Positions 14,970-25,000 of a stretch of 35,928 bases of DNA are shown one piece after another (the stretch's first letter is position 1; every line of letters begins with the position of its first letter). Position numbers and translations under genes: made by a program. The notes under the pieces were generated by a model that did no database searches, had not been told where the DNA came from, and saw only the letters and a list, made by a program, of their open reading frames with translations. Source of the DNA: a virus; the IMG/VR virus record IMGVR_UViG_3300032323_001164, positions 1 to 35,928 of that record; one strand, given 5' to 3'.

Positions 14970-17312
14970 TTATACGTCCCATTTAACCAAAAAATTTAAC
15001 GGATACTCTCCGCTGTTTTTGATTGGAGACGACAACTTAGCTACTGCCACCAAATCGGAACCGCTATATAACCCAATTGTAGTAATATAGGGTGCCAAGT
15101 ATGAGCCAGTGATATCAAGTGAAGCACTTTCTTGATAATCCAAGAATGTAGATTTGATAGTAGGTATTCCATTTGTATCAGGATATTTTGATGTCTTTGA
15201 TGTTATATATGAAACAACATCTGAAAGATTCACTCTTGTTGAAAATGGGTTGATTAAATTATTGTAATTTTCAATCTTCAATTCTCCAATGAAGAACTTC
15301 CACAATATCTTGGCATCATTAATAGTGACTTTACCATCACCATCAAAATCAAATTCCATTTCTTTTTGTACAAGAGTTGATTGATAACGTGAATACTGTT
15401 GTTTTAGTGTATACTGACCATACTCATAGAAGGTCGTATAATATTCAAACAGACTTCGTTCAGTTGCGTTTTCAATAACATATTCATCCCAAAATGTAGA
15501 GTCAGCAGCAAAATTAGGACTACCGGGAGTATTAACATCAACGATATACAACAAAATCAAATTCAAATCTCTGAAATCAAATTGTCCGTTGCCAAACAAA
15601 TCAAATGAAGGGCGTGAACTGATCAACGAGGTTGGGTTTGTTGGCACATTGAACTCTCCGGACTCAACAACACAAATCACTGACTTTTCATTCAATGTGT
15701 ATTTGCTCTTATACGTCAAATCATATTGATATTCACCAGTGTCTCTGGTTTCAAATATGTTCTCAAATTGAGATCCAGTATTTGATAAAACAATATCACC
15801 GTTCTTGTAAAATACGTTTCCTACATGATAGTCGGTTCTCAATGAACTCAAGGTTGAAATGTATGCGTGACCTCTCATGTTCAATAGATCAGACTGAGCA
15901 ACAGACGGACTAACTACAAACGTGTTACTCGACGTAAAATCGTTGATAATGTACGGCGATCCAATTGCAATTGATCTGTCACTAATTGCAACATCATATC
16001 CATATGACATGTACGGATATCCTATTGCCTTCTTTTTGTAATCGTATGTTATTGACGTGACGGTTGAACCTGTCTTTTCAAACAAAATGTATTGTCCGTT
16101 TATAACGTTAGTATCATCATATGATTGACTGATAGAACTTGAAACCGTGGCTCTTGTTGCCAATGCGTTACTTGACGAAATACATCCAACAATAATTTTG
16201 TCATTGAATACGTCAACTGAACAACCCAATCGATTTGATTTGATCGTATACTGATCACCAATATACTTCATGATCAAATCCCAATAAACTTGTTCACCGC
16301 CAGCATAAATTCCACTTGCGTTTGCGGTATTGACTGGACAATCTTTACGATTGTAGATGTATGCTGCTCCTCTATTATATTGAGTATTTGATCCACTATA
16401 TTCGTAATAACTTGCATCATATGGTGCACCTATTACAATTGTGTTTCCGTTGATTTGAATATCATTACCAAATTGGTCATATGAATTTTTTACATATCCA
16501 TATGAGTTGATCGAATCAAATGGAACATACTGAGAACCAGTGATTGAAGAAAAGGTATGCGTCAATGACCATCCACCAGAAGCACTTTCAAACAAGTAGA
16601 CGTTTGGATTTGCTAACGATGAAGTTTCAGAAATCAAAATAGCATTGCTTCCAGACTTGTCGATTCGAACCAATGATCCAAAGTTATTTCCACTTGTTAC
16701 AGCAGAAATCGTAGATACTGGAGATCCCGAGATTGTGATTCCACTAGAGCCTGTAGTGTAACTATAAACATACACCGTACCATTACCATTACGATTTGCA
16801 CCAATAACGATATATTTATTGTTTATAGAAACCGTGTGACCAAATGAATTATTTGTAGTTCCAATTGGCGAATTGATTTTTCTAGCAGAAATCAATGATG
16901 AAACAAGAGTAGAAGAATTTGATGATGTAGGATTCAATACGTATACATCCACAATACTAGCATGAGTATATGGCGTACCAAAATATGATCCTGTAAAATA
17001 TTCATCACCCACAACAAAAATGTTTTCATACAAATCAAAAGATTGACCATAACCATCTTTTGTAATGGTAGTACCACCCGTTCCACTTGATCCAGCACTA
17101 CCTCCGGTACCACTTGTACCATATGCAAAAACAGATCGGGATGTGCCGTAGTAAGCATACGATCCTTTTGATACGTCAAACCTATACAAATCGATACTTC
17201 CTGTGCCAGCTTGAGATGCATACTGTGGATTTGGGTTTCCAACAGCAACAAACTTGCCGTAGGCTTCAACCTTAGATCCATACATTGTTACTGGTCCAAC
17301 TGTTCCATTCAT
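14970..17312 (-). CDS. Virion protein with FG-GAP-type beta-propeller and dockerin-like repeats
   Basis: A 780-aa protein. Residues 1 to about 490 are repeated blade-like units of the form F-G-x-x-V-x-I-x-x-x-x-I-V-I-G-A/S-P, for example FGHTVSINNKYIVIGANRNG, FGNDIQINGNTIVIGAPYD, LGCSVDVFNDKIIVGC and YGYDVAISDRSIAIGSPYI. These are typical of FG-GAP/integrin-alpha-like propellers. A phage structural segment follows (VGNVFYKNGDIVLSN...). Then come two dockerin-like calcium loops: DLFGNGQFDFRDLNLILLYI (571-590) and FDFDGDGKVTINDAKILWKF (654-673), the second canonical. The C-terminus (about 742-780; IGLYSGSDLVAVAKLSSPIK) matches the end of the 412-aa protein at 20117-21355. The likely role is a tail-tip adhesin or fibre; binding partner unknown. 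The start follows the LRR gene's stop by 4 nt. Confidence 0.85.
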   Translation of the reverse strand: MNGTVGPVTMYGSKVEAYGKFVAVGNPNPQYASQAGTGSIDLYRFDVSKGSYAYYGTSRSVFAYGTSGTGGSAGSSGTGGTTITKDGYGQSFDLYENIFVVGDEYFTGSYFGTPYTHASIVDVYVLNPTSSNSSTLVSSLISARKINSPIGTTNNSFGHTVSINNKYIVIGANRNGNGTVYVYSYTTGSSGITISGSPVSTISAVTSGNNFGSLVRIDKSGSNAILISETSSLANPNVYLFESASGGWSLTHTFSSITGSQYVPFDSINSYGYVKNSYDQFGNDIQINGNTIVIGAPYDASYYEYSGSNTQYNRGAAYIYNRKDCPVNTANASGIYAGGEQVYWDLIMKYIGDQYTIKSNRLGCSVDVFNDKIIVGCISSSNALATRATVSSSISQSYDDTNVINGQYILFEKTGSTVTSITYDYKKKAIGYPYMSYGYDVAISDRSIAIGSPYIINDFTSSNTFVVSPSVAQSDLLNMRGHAYISTLSSLRTDYHVGNVFYKNGDIVLSNTGSQFENIFETRDTGEYQYDLTYKSKYTLNEKSVICVVESGEFNVPTNPTSLISSRPSFDLFGNGQFDFRDLNLILLYIVDVNTPGSPNFAADSTFWDEYVIENATERSLFEYYTTFYEYGQYTLKQQYSRYQSTLVQKEMEFDFDGDGKVTINDAKILWKFFIGELKIENYNNLINPFSTRVNLSDVVSYITSKTSKYPDTNGIPTIKSTFLDYQESASLDITGSYLAPYITTIGLYSGSDLVAVAKLSSPIKNSGEYPLNFLVKWDV

Positions 17313-17316
17313 AAAA

Positions 17317-20112
17317 TTAGTTTGTAGTTACCGTCCAACCTTTAGATAACAAATTGTTCTTGGCTGTAATTCCTGCACCGGTAGGAGCAGCATTTGTTCC
17401 ACCCTGCAATTGAACTTGTCCACCTGAAATTCCATTAGCATCCAATTTAGTCAAAATACTATTGACTTCAGCAGCAGTTAACGCACATTGATATCCATAA
17501 ACCGTTTTCAATTGAGGTACACTTGCTGGTAAATTAAATGTAGTAATCAATGAACATTTGGTTATGACTACCGATTTCAACTTAGTACATGTGCTTAAAT
17601 TGACAGAGGGAATATTGGTGTCACTGTCACCACATGAGAATGTCTCCAAATCAACAAATGGGGTACAATTAATTGGAACTGTAATTCCACATTGTGCCAT
17701 TGCTAAGTCTTTCAACTTGGTCAAACCACTAAACCCTGTGGGTATACCAACACTAGTATTGGCATACATATAAAGGAATATCAACTTCGTGTTGTTAGTA
17801 ACGTTCAATGATGTAAGTGAATTTCCATTGACAGCTAAAGATTGTAACTCTGTATTGTTACTTGTGTTAATTGATGATAAACCGTTATCTTGACAATACA
17901 ATGCAGTCAACTTCGTATTGTTAGTGACATCCAACGATGCCATGTTTGGATTTCCACTAACCTGTAAAAATCGTAGTTCTGTTAGAGCACTAATATTAAA
18001 TGGTGTCAGTCCAGTTCCTCGTAAATCACAATTGAACATGATCAACATGTACATATTCGTACAATCAGACAATCCAGTTATTGAAGTTAATCCACTATTG
18101 TCATAAGCAGACAACCAATTCAATCCAGTATTTCCAGTTACATTAATTGTAGTGAGTGCTCCATTGCTACTGTTGAGCCATAAATTAGTCAATGTAGGTT
18201 TTCCATTGATATTAAATGTGCCTGACAAATTACAATTTGTCGCAGCCAATGTAGACAAACTAGTCAAGTCGGAAACGTTAATTGAAGACAATGAAGAATT
18301 GTTGTTCAACGTTAGGACTAACAAGCCCGATATTCCAATACCACTTATGCTCGATAGATTTTGGTTTGATAGATCAAGAGTTTTTAAAGCAGTATAATAG
18401 TTTGTATTTGATATTGTGGTTATAGGATTGGTTGCACTTGTTACTTCAATTGTCTTGATGTTAGTAGGATCAATAATTGATTTGAAACTTGCCAACGTAA
18501 TATTGTCATAAAAAGTCACACCCGTCAAACCTCTAGTTCCATCTCCCCAGTTCATCAATTGCGTTGATGGACTGTAATCTAATCTGTCTGCTGGATCATA
18601 TGCAGTAACCGTAGTTGTAGCAGGAGTAGATGACCCCGCCACGTTTGTAGCTGTCAATGAAACTGTATAGGTTCCTTTAGTTGAATACGTGTTTGGCGAT
18701 GGGTTTTTACTTGTACTTGTGTTTGTATCTCCAAAGTTCCATGCCCAACTATATGGGTTGAATACAGCATTCTCCGATGTTGTATTCGTGAATGCAACTG
18801 AAAGGGGAATGTCTCCTACGGACGGTGTTAATGTAAACGAAGCTACGGGTACAATACCCGAAGAAACCGTGATGATATTTGTTTTAATTTCAGAATCACT
18901 TCCTCCCACATTTGTTGCTGTAAGGGTTATGGTATATGTTCCAGGCGTTGAATATATGTGCGTTGGATTTTCGGATGTACTAGTATTGGTATCACCAAAG
19001 TTCCACAAGTACGTAATTGGTCCAACTCCAGTAGTCTTGTTCGTGAAGTTAATCGTGGTGATGGAAGCGTAGACACCAGTGAGAGGACTTAGTTCAAAAT
19101 CAGCAACAGGAACAGGAACAACAAGTGCTGTAATGTAAGATGGTATGGTCAATGTAGTTGATCCACCTGCGTTAGTTGCTACCAATGTTACATCATAGAT
19201 TCCGGCTGATGTATAAATATGACTTGGATTTTCAGATGCGCTTCCCGACAAATCTCCGAATGACCACAAATAAGAAGATGCCCCAGTCGTGTTGTTGGTG
19301 AATGACACCGTGAGTGGAATATATCCACTTAGAGGAGTTCCAGTGAAATTTACTATTGGAAGAGGAATTACAGCGTTAGCTGTTATGTAGTTGGTTCTGG
19401 TTTTTGTTTTTGTACCACCGAATCCGCTTGCAGTCAACGAAATTGTATATATGCCGGGATTAATATAAACGTGACTAAAAGCAGAAGATGAAACTGAAGT
19501 AGTTCCGTCTCCCAGATCCCACAAGTATTCAGTAACATTGCCTGATACGATAGGACTTACTGTCGTGGCAAGTGGAGCAAACCCAGACAAAGGTGATGCT
19601 GTGAAATCCACTGTTGGAGCAGAATATAAACTTGACGTTGTTTCGGTATAGTCTATAAAATGCGTGCCATCGACGTACAAGTTGCCGTATGTATCATCAT
19701 AAATGATATAATCCTTATCCTTGGAACGATCAACTAATACAACAGAATCACGTAGTATTGATTCACCAAAATATATTCTTGGTAAAGTAATTCTAACGCA
19801 ACTATTCTGTAGTATTTTTACAACTTTGTCAGTATCAGTAGTTTCTAATCCAAATGATTGTGCAATGTTTGGATTGTAATACGCATTTTTTACTAACTGA
19901 TAAACAAGTCGTTTATATGTTCCATTTGAATTTTGTGTATCGGCAACAAACCCATACTGAGCTGCCGATGCAGAATCAAAAAAGTTATAACTACTACTGA
20001 CAAAAAAACCTTCTTCCACCGTTTGGACCGAACTGGAAGCACTTAGTGTCCATGATTTGTTCGAACTAAAAGGTGTATTGAAAATCTCATTAGACTGTAT
20101 AGACTTTATCAT
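17317..20112 (-). CDS. Tail adhesin with four PKD domains and leucine-rich repeats
   Basis: A 931-aa putative receptor-binding protein. Residues 1-165 are a putative virion-attachment region (GNLYVDGTHFIDYTE near its end). Four PKD domains follow at about 166-245, 252-330, 335-416 and 422-505, each with the PKD core YLW-x-F/L-GD and an IYT-x-x-L-TA strand. From about 510 to 860 are leucine-rich repeats with a 21-residue period such as SLDVTNNTKLTALYCQDNGL, of the kind common in Bacteroidota surface proteins. The last 50 residues (AAEVNSILTKLDANG...LLSKGWTVTTN) resemble the tail that closes many such proteins. No signal peptide is present, which fits a cytoplasmically assembled virion protein rather than a secreted one. 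The gene is 4 nt from both neighbours. Receptor binding is inferred from domains and context. Confidence 0.87.
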   Translation of the reverse strand: MIKSIQSNEIFNTPFSSNKSWTLSASSSVQTVEEGFFVSSSYNFFDSASAAQYGFVADTQNSNGTYKRLVYQLVKNAYYNPNIAQSFGLETTDTDKVVKILQNSCVRITLPRIYFGESILRDSVVLVDRSKDKDYIIYDDTYGNLYVDGTHFIDYTETTSSLYSAPTVDFTASPLSGFAPLATTVSPIVSGNVTEYLWDLGDGTTSVSSSAFSHVYINPGIYTISLTASGFGGTKTKTRTNYITANAVIPLPIVNFTGTPLSGYIPLTVSFTNNTTGASSYLWSFGDLSGSASENPSHIYTSAGIYDVTLVATNAGGSTTLTIPSYITALVVPVPVADFELSPLTGVYASITTINFTNKTTGVGPITYLWNFGDTNTSTSENPTHIYSTPGTYTITLTATNVGGSDSEIKTNIITVSSGIVPVASFTLTPSVGDIPLSVAFTNTTSENAVFNPYSWAWNFGDTNTSTSKNPSPNTYSTKGTYTVSLTATNVAGSSTPATTTVTAYDPADRLDYSPSTQLMNWGDGTRGLTGVTFYDNITLASFKSIIDPTNIKTIEVTSATNPITTISNTNYYTALKTLDLSNQNLSSISGIGISGLLVLTLNNNSSLSSINVSDLTSLSTLAATNCNLSGTFNINGKPTLTNLWLNSSNGALTTINVTGNTGLNWLSAYDNSGLTSITGLSDCTNMYMLIMFNCDLRGTGLTPFNISALTELRFLQVSGNPNMASLDVTNNTKLTALYCQDNGLSSINTSNNTELQSLAVNGNSLTSLNVTNNTKLIFLYMYANTSVGIPTGFSGLTKLKDLAMAQCGITVPINCTPFVDLETFSCGDSDTNIPSVNLSTCTKLKSVVITKCSLITTFNLPASVPQLKTVYGYQCALTAAEVNSILTKLDANGISGGQVQLQGGTNAAPTGAGITAKNNLLSKGWTVTTN
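17781..17928 (-). repeat. Leucine-rich-repeat coding direct repeats
   Basis: The 22-nt stretch starting TCAACTTCGT occurs at 17781-17802 and again at 17907-17928, identical at 20 of 22 positions, 126 nt apart, which is two 21-codon repeat units. A weaker copy lies between them near 17848. They encode the conserved NVTNNTKL core of the leucine-rich repeats. Near-identical in-frame repeats could allow gain or loss of whole units by recombination, changing adhesin length without a frameshift. Confidence 0.7.
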
Positions 20113-20116
20113 TGAA

Positions 20117-21355
20117 TTAGAAATCCAGGCGTACTTTGATCAAAAGTTCATTAGAGAAGGTCTTTTGTGCTGGTCTACTCAATTTAGCTACAGCAACAAG
20201 TTCGTTGTTACTGTTATACAATCCAACTGAAGTAGGATACACTTTTGGATCAGTCAAAAAGTCTGATTGTTTAATATCACCGCGTTGACGAATCTCACCA
20301 GTAATCGGATCGGTTGTTGCCGTTGAATAAGTAAATGTAGGATTGTTACTATAGTTAAAATCACGGTTCTTTATACGTACAAAATAATGACGTGAAGGAA
20401 CAAACTCACTACGTCTCACCCGCATTTTATCTGATGATGAACGAATCATGTTGTACACTGCTTCTTTGTACAATTGATTATTCAAATACGTTCCAACAGC
20501 TGGTGCATTTGTACGAGCATTTCCGCCTGTTCCTGTACTTGGAATTGGAATCTTTGCGCTAGTTGATGTAATCGAATTTAAAAATTGTGGATTCAAAATC
20601 ACAATACCAGCCTTAGGAAATACCAATCCAATACCCGTTGTTGGATGATATTGTGCAACGCTTTTAGCACCAGTGTAATTAGTAGTACCAGTTGCGTTCA
20701 ACAAGCCTGTAGCCAACGTCGAATAATCGTTATATGATGCAGCACCTGTGGTTTCGTCATATTGACCCAAAATCAAATTGTAATATCCAGCAGATCCACT
20801 TTGAGATGTAATTGAAGAATCATCAATCATACGTACATAACTACCGCTGGTATCATTCTTAAGAGTCAACTGAAATTGTCCAGCGTCAATTCCGTCACGC
20901 AACTTCTGTGAGTTGTATGTCAAAACAATAAAGTCAGTTGAAAGAGATACTGAAGTTACAACTGACGTTGGTGATCCGGCTGTTTGAGATTTAGCAGTAA
21001 ACGTTTCACCGTTGTTCAAAATGTTGACGTACTGTGACCAAATAGCTTTGGTCGGACTGACCTTGATGTTTGTGTACTCATCGTAACTGGTTGCGTAACC
21101 ATTTGCATTACCATACGCAATGCTAAACAAAGCATCATTAGAACTTGATGTAGCATCCAAACTAGGATACACATCCAAGTAATAATATCCATTATACACG
21201 TCGAATCTATTGGAACCAGAAATGGTTGCTTGAAGACTTCCTGTTGCTACATTGCTTTGTACCTGAAAGAGTGAACCAGTACTAAACATACCAGTCGATA
21301 CCTTGGTAGATCTTCCGGCAACAATATCAGATTGTTCAAATTGTTTATAAATCAT
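20117..21355 (-). CDS. Virion structural protein with shared C-terminal module
   Basis: A 412-aa protein, Ser/Thr/Tyr-rich and beta-rich, without signal peptide. Recognisable pieces are a start MIYKQFEQSDIVAGRSTKVS, the central segment KAGIVILNPQFLN, and the end YPTSVGLYNSNNELVAVAKLSRPAQKTFSNELLIKVRLDF. The overall plan resembles baseplate/tail structural proteins of marine T4-like phages (the VrlC-like group); I hold that family name loosely. The C-terminal 40 residues align with those of the FG-GAP/dockerin protein at 14970-17312, so the two probably dock to the same virion site or share a fold. It lies 4 nt from the 210-aa gene and 4 nt from the PKD/LRR gene. Confidence 0.75.
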   Translation of the reverse strand: MIYKQFEQSDIVAGRSTKVSTGMFSTGSLFQVQSNVATGSLQATISGSNRFDVYNGYYYLDVYPSLDATSSSNDALFSIAYGNANGYATSYDEYTNIKVSPTKAIWSQYVNILNNGETFTAKSQTAGSPTSVVTSVSLSTDFIVLTYNSQKLRDGIDAGQFQLTLKNDTSGSYVRMIDDSSITSQSGSAGYYNLILGQYDETTGAASYNDYSTLATGLLNATGTTNYTGAKSVAQYHPTTGIGLVFPKAGIVILNPQFLNSITSTSAKIPIPSTGTGGNARTNAPAVGTYLNNQLYKEAVYNMIRSSSDKMRVRRSEFVPSRHYFVRIKNRDFNYSNNPTFTYSTATTDPITGEIRQRGDIKQSDFLTDPKVYPTSVGLYNSNNELVAVAKLSRPAQKTFSNELLIKVRLDF

Positions 21356-21359
21356 ATAA

Positions 21360-21992
21360 TTAAGAAATTCTCACTGTTACTGGAATTGTAATAGATCCAC
21401 CACTTTCATTTCCTACCACTGTAATTGTAGCAGATGTTGTTACCGTTAACGAGGTGTTTGGAATAAACTTGAATCTGTTACCAACAACAACCTGTGAAGT
21501 TGTGCTGATCAAGTCATTAGCAAACGAAGGTACCGTACTGGTACTGGTATTTGATGAATTGGTTTGATCTACAACCAATGTTCCTAACTTCTTGTTTGAC
21601 AAAATGGCAGTGTATCCCAAAGTCAAATTGTATGCTGGATTGGTTGTTGGAGAAATAATATTATCGGACTTGTTGTCTTTTTGAACGTCGATTGATTGAA
21701 TGTTCAAACTGATTACTGGTACAGAAGTTACACCCTGCGCAAGTGTTACCAACTTGTACTTCATGGTTTGTGTTTCGTCTGACAAAGGTTGAAACACTGG
21801 TGTATTTCTAATGGCGATGTCATAGTACGCACTACCCTGTGGATGATTTGGATTGTAAAGGTTATAATCGATTTCATCATCGGCAAGAGCAAATGAAGTA
21901 ATATTCAAATTACCGGTCTGTGCCAACAGTTCTCTTCCTCTTTTTGTAAGAACTGCATCTACAGTTATAGTTTTGTTATCTACGTATGCCAT
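21360..21992 (-). CDS. Putative tail/baseplate structural protein, 210 aa
   Basis: A 210-aa protein beginning MAYVDNKTITVDAVLTKRGRELLAQTGNLNITSFALADDEIDYNLYNPNHPQGS. This N-terminus, with the LTKRGRELLA and FALxDDEIDYxLYNxxHPxGS motifs, is one I associate with conserved myovirus virion proteins of unknown exact role. The rest is beta-rich and Thr/Ser-rich, ending in a TVTTSATITVVGNESGGSITIPVTVRIS strand-rich segment. It sits between the 1419-aa gpI-like protein and the 412-aa virion protein, so a baseplate-periphery or fibre-connector role is likely. The ATG at 21992 follows a 50-nt A/T-rich leader without a Shine-Dalgarno sequence. Confidence 0.72.
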   Translation of the reverse strand: MAYVDNKTITVDAVLTKRGRELLAQTGNLNITSFALADDEIDYNLYNPNHPQGSAYYDIAIRNTPVFQPLSDETQTMKYKLVTLAQGVTSVPVISLNIQSIDVQKDNKSDNIISPTTNPAYNLTLGYTAILSNKKLGTLVVDQTNSSNTSTSTVPSFANDLISTTSQVVVGNRFKFIPNTSLTVTTSATITVVGNESGGSITIPVTVRIS

Positions 21993-22042
21993 ATGTCTTT
22001 TTCTATAAGTATTGTTTTACCTGTCTTTTTATTTATTATTTT

Positions 22043-25000
22043 TTACTGAACTGTCAAAACTCCGTTGTTTCCGGTTGATATAGAAGTATTCGTTACAACA
22101 GTACTAATTACTGGCAAACTCTTGTCTGGATTACCACATGAATCCACTGTATAATTAGTTGTTTGTTTCGATTTAACAAAATATCCATATTTGACACCAT
22201 CGTCAGATGTAACTATACTCAAATCCCAACGAATAGGATTGTGTCTAGTACCCAAAAAGTTTTGAGTGGAACCTCTGAAAATTGTAGCGGGTTGATATGA
22301 ATACGAGTCATAAGTATCCTTTTTAGATACTGAAAGTTTATTCATTGTTACTGTGTATGAGTCAATAGACCCCATAAAGTTATATTCTTGTACAGAAGCA
22401 CTGTATGGAATCATCCATGTGTAATGTGGAACTGACTCAGAAATGTTTTGGTAACTTGATCCCGACACCAAAATGTCGAAATACGTAATACCAAAACCTG
22501 TTGATGAATCCAACTCGCTTGCTGTCCACAATTCTTCATATGCAGTTACATCATTGATATAACTGTATGTTCCTTGGAAATTATTTTGCAATATCAAGGA
22601 TTGTGATACAGGATATGCTGCTATTGGACTCTTCTGCACGAATTGACCGAAACTACTAGAAGTTTGTGTTTGATATTGATCGTTTCTCCAAACGATGATA
22701 TTATCAGCCGAACTGGATCTAATCAAATTGGTCAACTCTACTGTTTCTTCTACAATTTCACTATCAATTGGCTTCAACGGAAACTTGATTCTCTCCAAGA
22801 TGGTTGGTTCAATCAAAATACCGTTTAACAATATATTGCGGGCAGCAACAACGTTTCGAATCGATTCAAAAATACTAGAATCGAAATATAGTTTGTATAT
22901 ACTGGTGAACTCTTGATACAAGATACGTCCACTTGCAGCTGGTGATCCGGCTGAATAATATGATGATCTCATATCTTCCAAGACCGAATAACTAGATGAA
23001 AACTCTTGTCGAGGATCTCCCAATTCGCCGACCACATCTTTATTACCAAAGTATCTTAAAATCTCTTCATTCTTACTTGATACAGGTGACATGAATATAC
23101 CAACCAATGGCGAATCGGTGTCAGAATTGAATGGCGTACTCTTATCAAACGGAGTCAAATCAGATGTATCATAATGATCCTTAACCGCAATCTTGTTGTT
23201 CCACAACAAGTTAGGACCATAGTTTGATATTCTGTAAGATTGATTTACACTGTATTCAATAAAGTTGTATGGGAACGCAGACGATTGTTCTCCCAAGCAC
23301 ACATTTGCGTAAGGATACAATGAACTAGTAGAATAACTACCAGAATACATTGAACGAATTACCAATGTTTCATCATACAAATCTGGATTTTCTGATAAAG
23401 AGTTGTACGCAGTTTCGGATCCTACAGCCACTGTTGGAAGGTTATACAAATAAGCATACAACGTAGATCCAACCTTTTTATACTCATACGTTTCAACTGA
23501 TGTACTAAGTTGACGTGGGTAATTGTAAGCCAATCTGAAATACAAATTGTCTCGGATATATGCGTCATTCGTTTCGTAGTACGAATCAAAGTTGTTGGCA
23601 TGTTCCGTCAAGTTATCAAACGAAATGGGAACCTTCCACAAGTTCAACTTGTCAATTGATCCACTGAATTGCGTTGATCCCAACTTCAAAAATCTTGCTG
23701 TACCTTCTTTGAACAATACGTTTTCTTGATATTCAAACAATTGTGAGTTGATTGATTTTAAACGATTTTCACCTTCATCACTGATCGTGACAACCAAGTC
23801 ATAAACAGTTGGCATTTCATCGATATTTGCAGATTGTGAATAATATGTTGATGGCTGGTTTTTACGAACCATCACACTGTACACATTTCCATCAAATATT
23901 GGCAATAAATCCGAATAGATTTCTTCGCCACCAATTTCAAATACGACTTTACCGTTGTTGCTCAAAGACTCTTTGTATGCGTAAACACGATAATCATAAT
24001 CAGATGAACTGTCTGGATATTTTCTCAACAAATCAATCTTGGTCAATTGACCGTACAATTTACTGTATCTGTTGCTGAACGCAAACTTAAATTCCACAGT
24101 ATTGATATCTTCACTATAAGGAGTCAAAATATATGATTGTGGATTTAGATTCAACAAATATGAGTTTCTGTCAAAGCTATATCTTGATTGTGATACATCT
24201 GAATATGCACCAAACTCTCTTACGCTGATAATGTTGTTTGGAACACCGTAACATGCCAACAACAACTTCACACTTTCAACAGTACCTTTGGCTTTCAATA
24301 TAGCGGGAAGACTGTTTAAAATACGATTGTTGATGATGTTTGTTTTATCAGCAATAGATGCATAATTGGTTCCAGCAATATAGTTAGATAACAACGTGGA
24401 ATCATTCACAGAAGACTGCATCTTCCAACCAAATGATGATAATAGACCATCCAACACTTTGTTTGGTATTGTAGTATCAACACCAGTATTGTTGAATGAC
24501 AACATCGGAAACTTGTCGATGTAAATATAAATGTTGTCAAAATGATGTCCTATCATTGATAGGAAGATCAAAAAGTCGTCGTTATTTACGTCTTCCAACA
24601 GATACGTTGGCAAGTTATTGATCAAACTATCTCTGTTATTTGCATCATATTCATCAGCTTCATCTTCGTAAGATTGAGGAAAACGGTCAACGTTATTATA
24701 CAAATCGTTGGTCCACAAATAGTATTCATATCCATCAAACGAAAGCTTGATGTCATTGATTTCTTTGGTCAACTGTTCAATCTTCTGTACAGTATATTGA
24801 TCGGAATATGGTGCAGCATTCAATTCACCAATTGATGAATTTTTAGATTTGATCGACATCAACTTGTTCTTGTAGATGACGATACGAGTTTTTGCTGATG
24901 AATATACAATGAAGTTTTCAAAGTTTGTGTAGTCAACACTGATATTTGAAAACCGTTGTTTCAAAATCAAATCAATGTCTTCGACGCTAGTCGAATCGGT

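Noticed and set aside
18689-19072. 127-aa plus-strand ORF
   Set aside because: Antisense to the PKD repeats; its internal repetition (VLVLVSPKFH-like segments) is explained by the repeats on the other strand.
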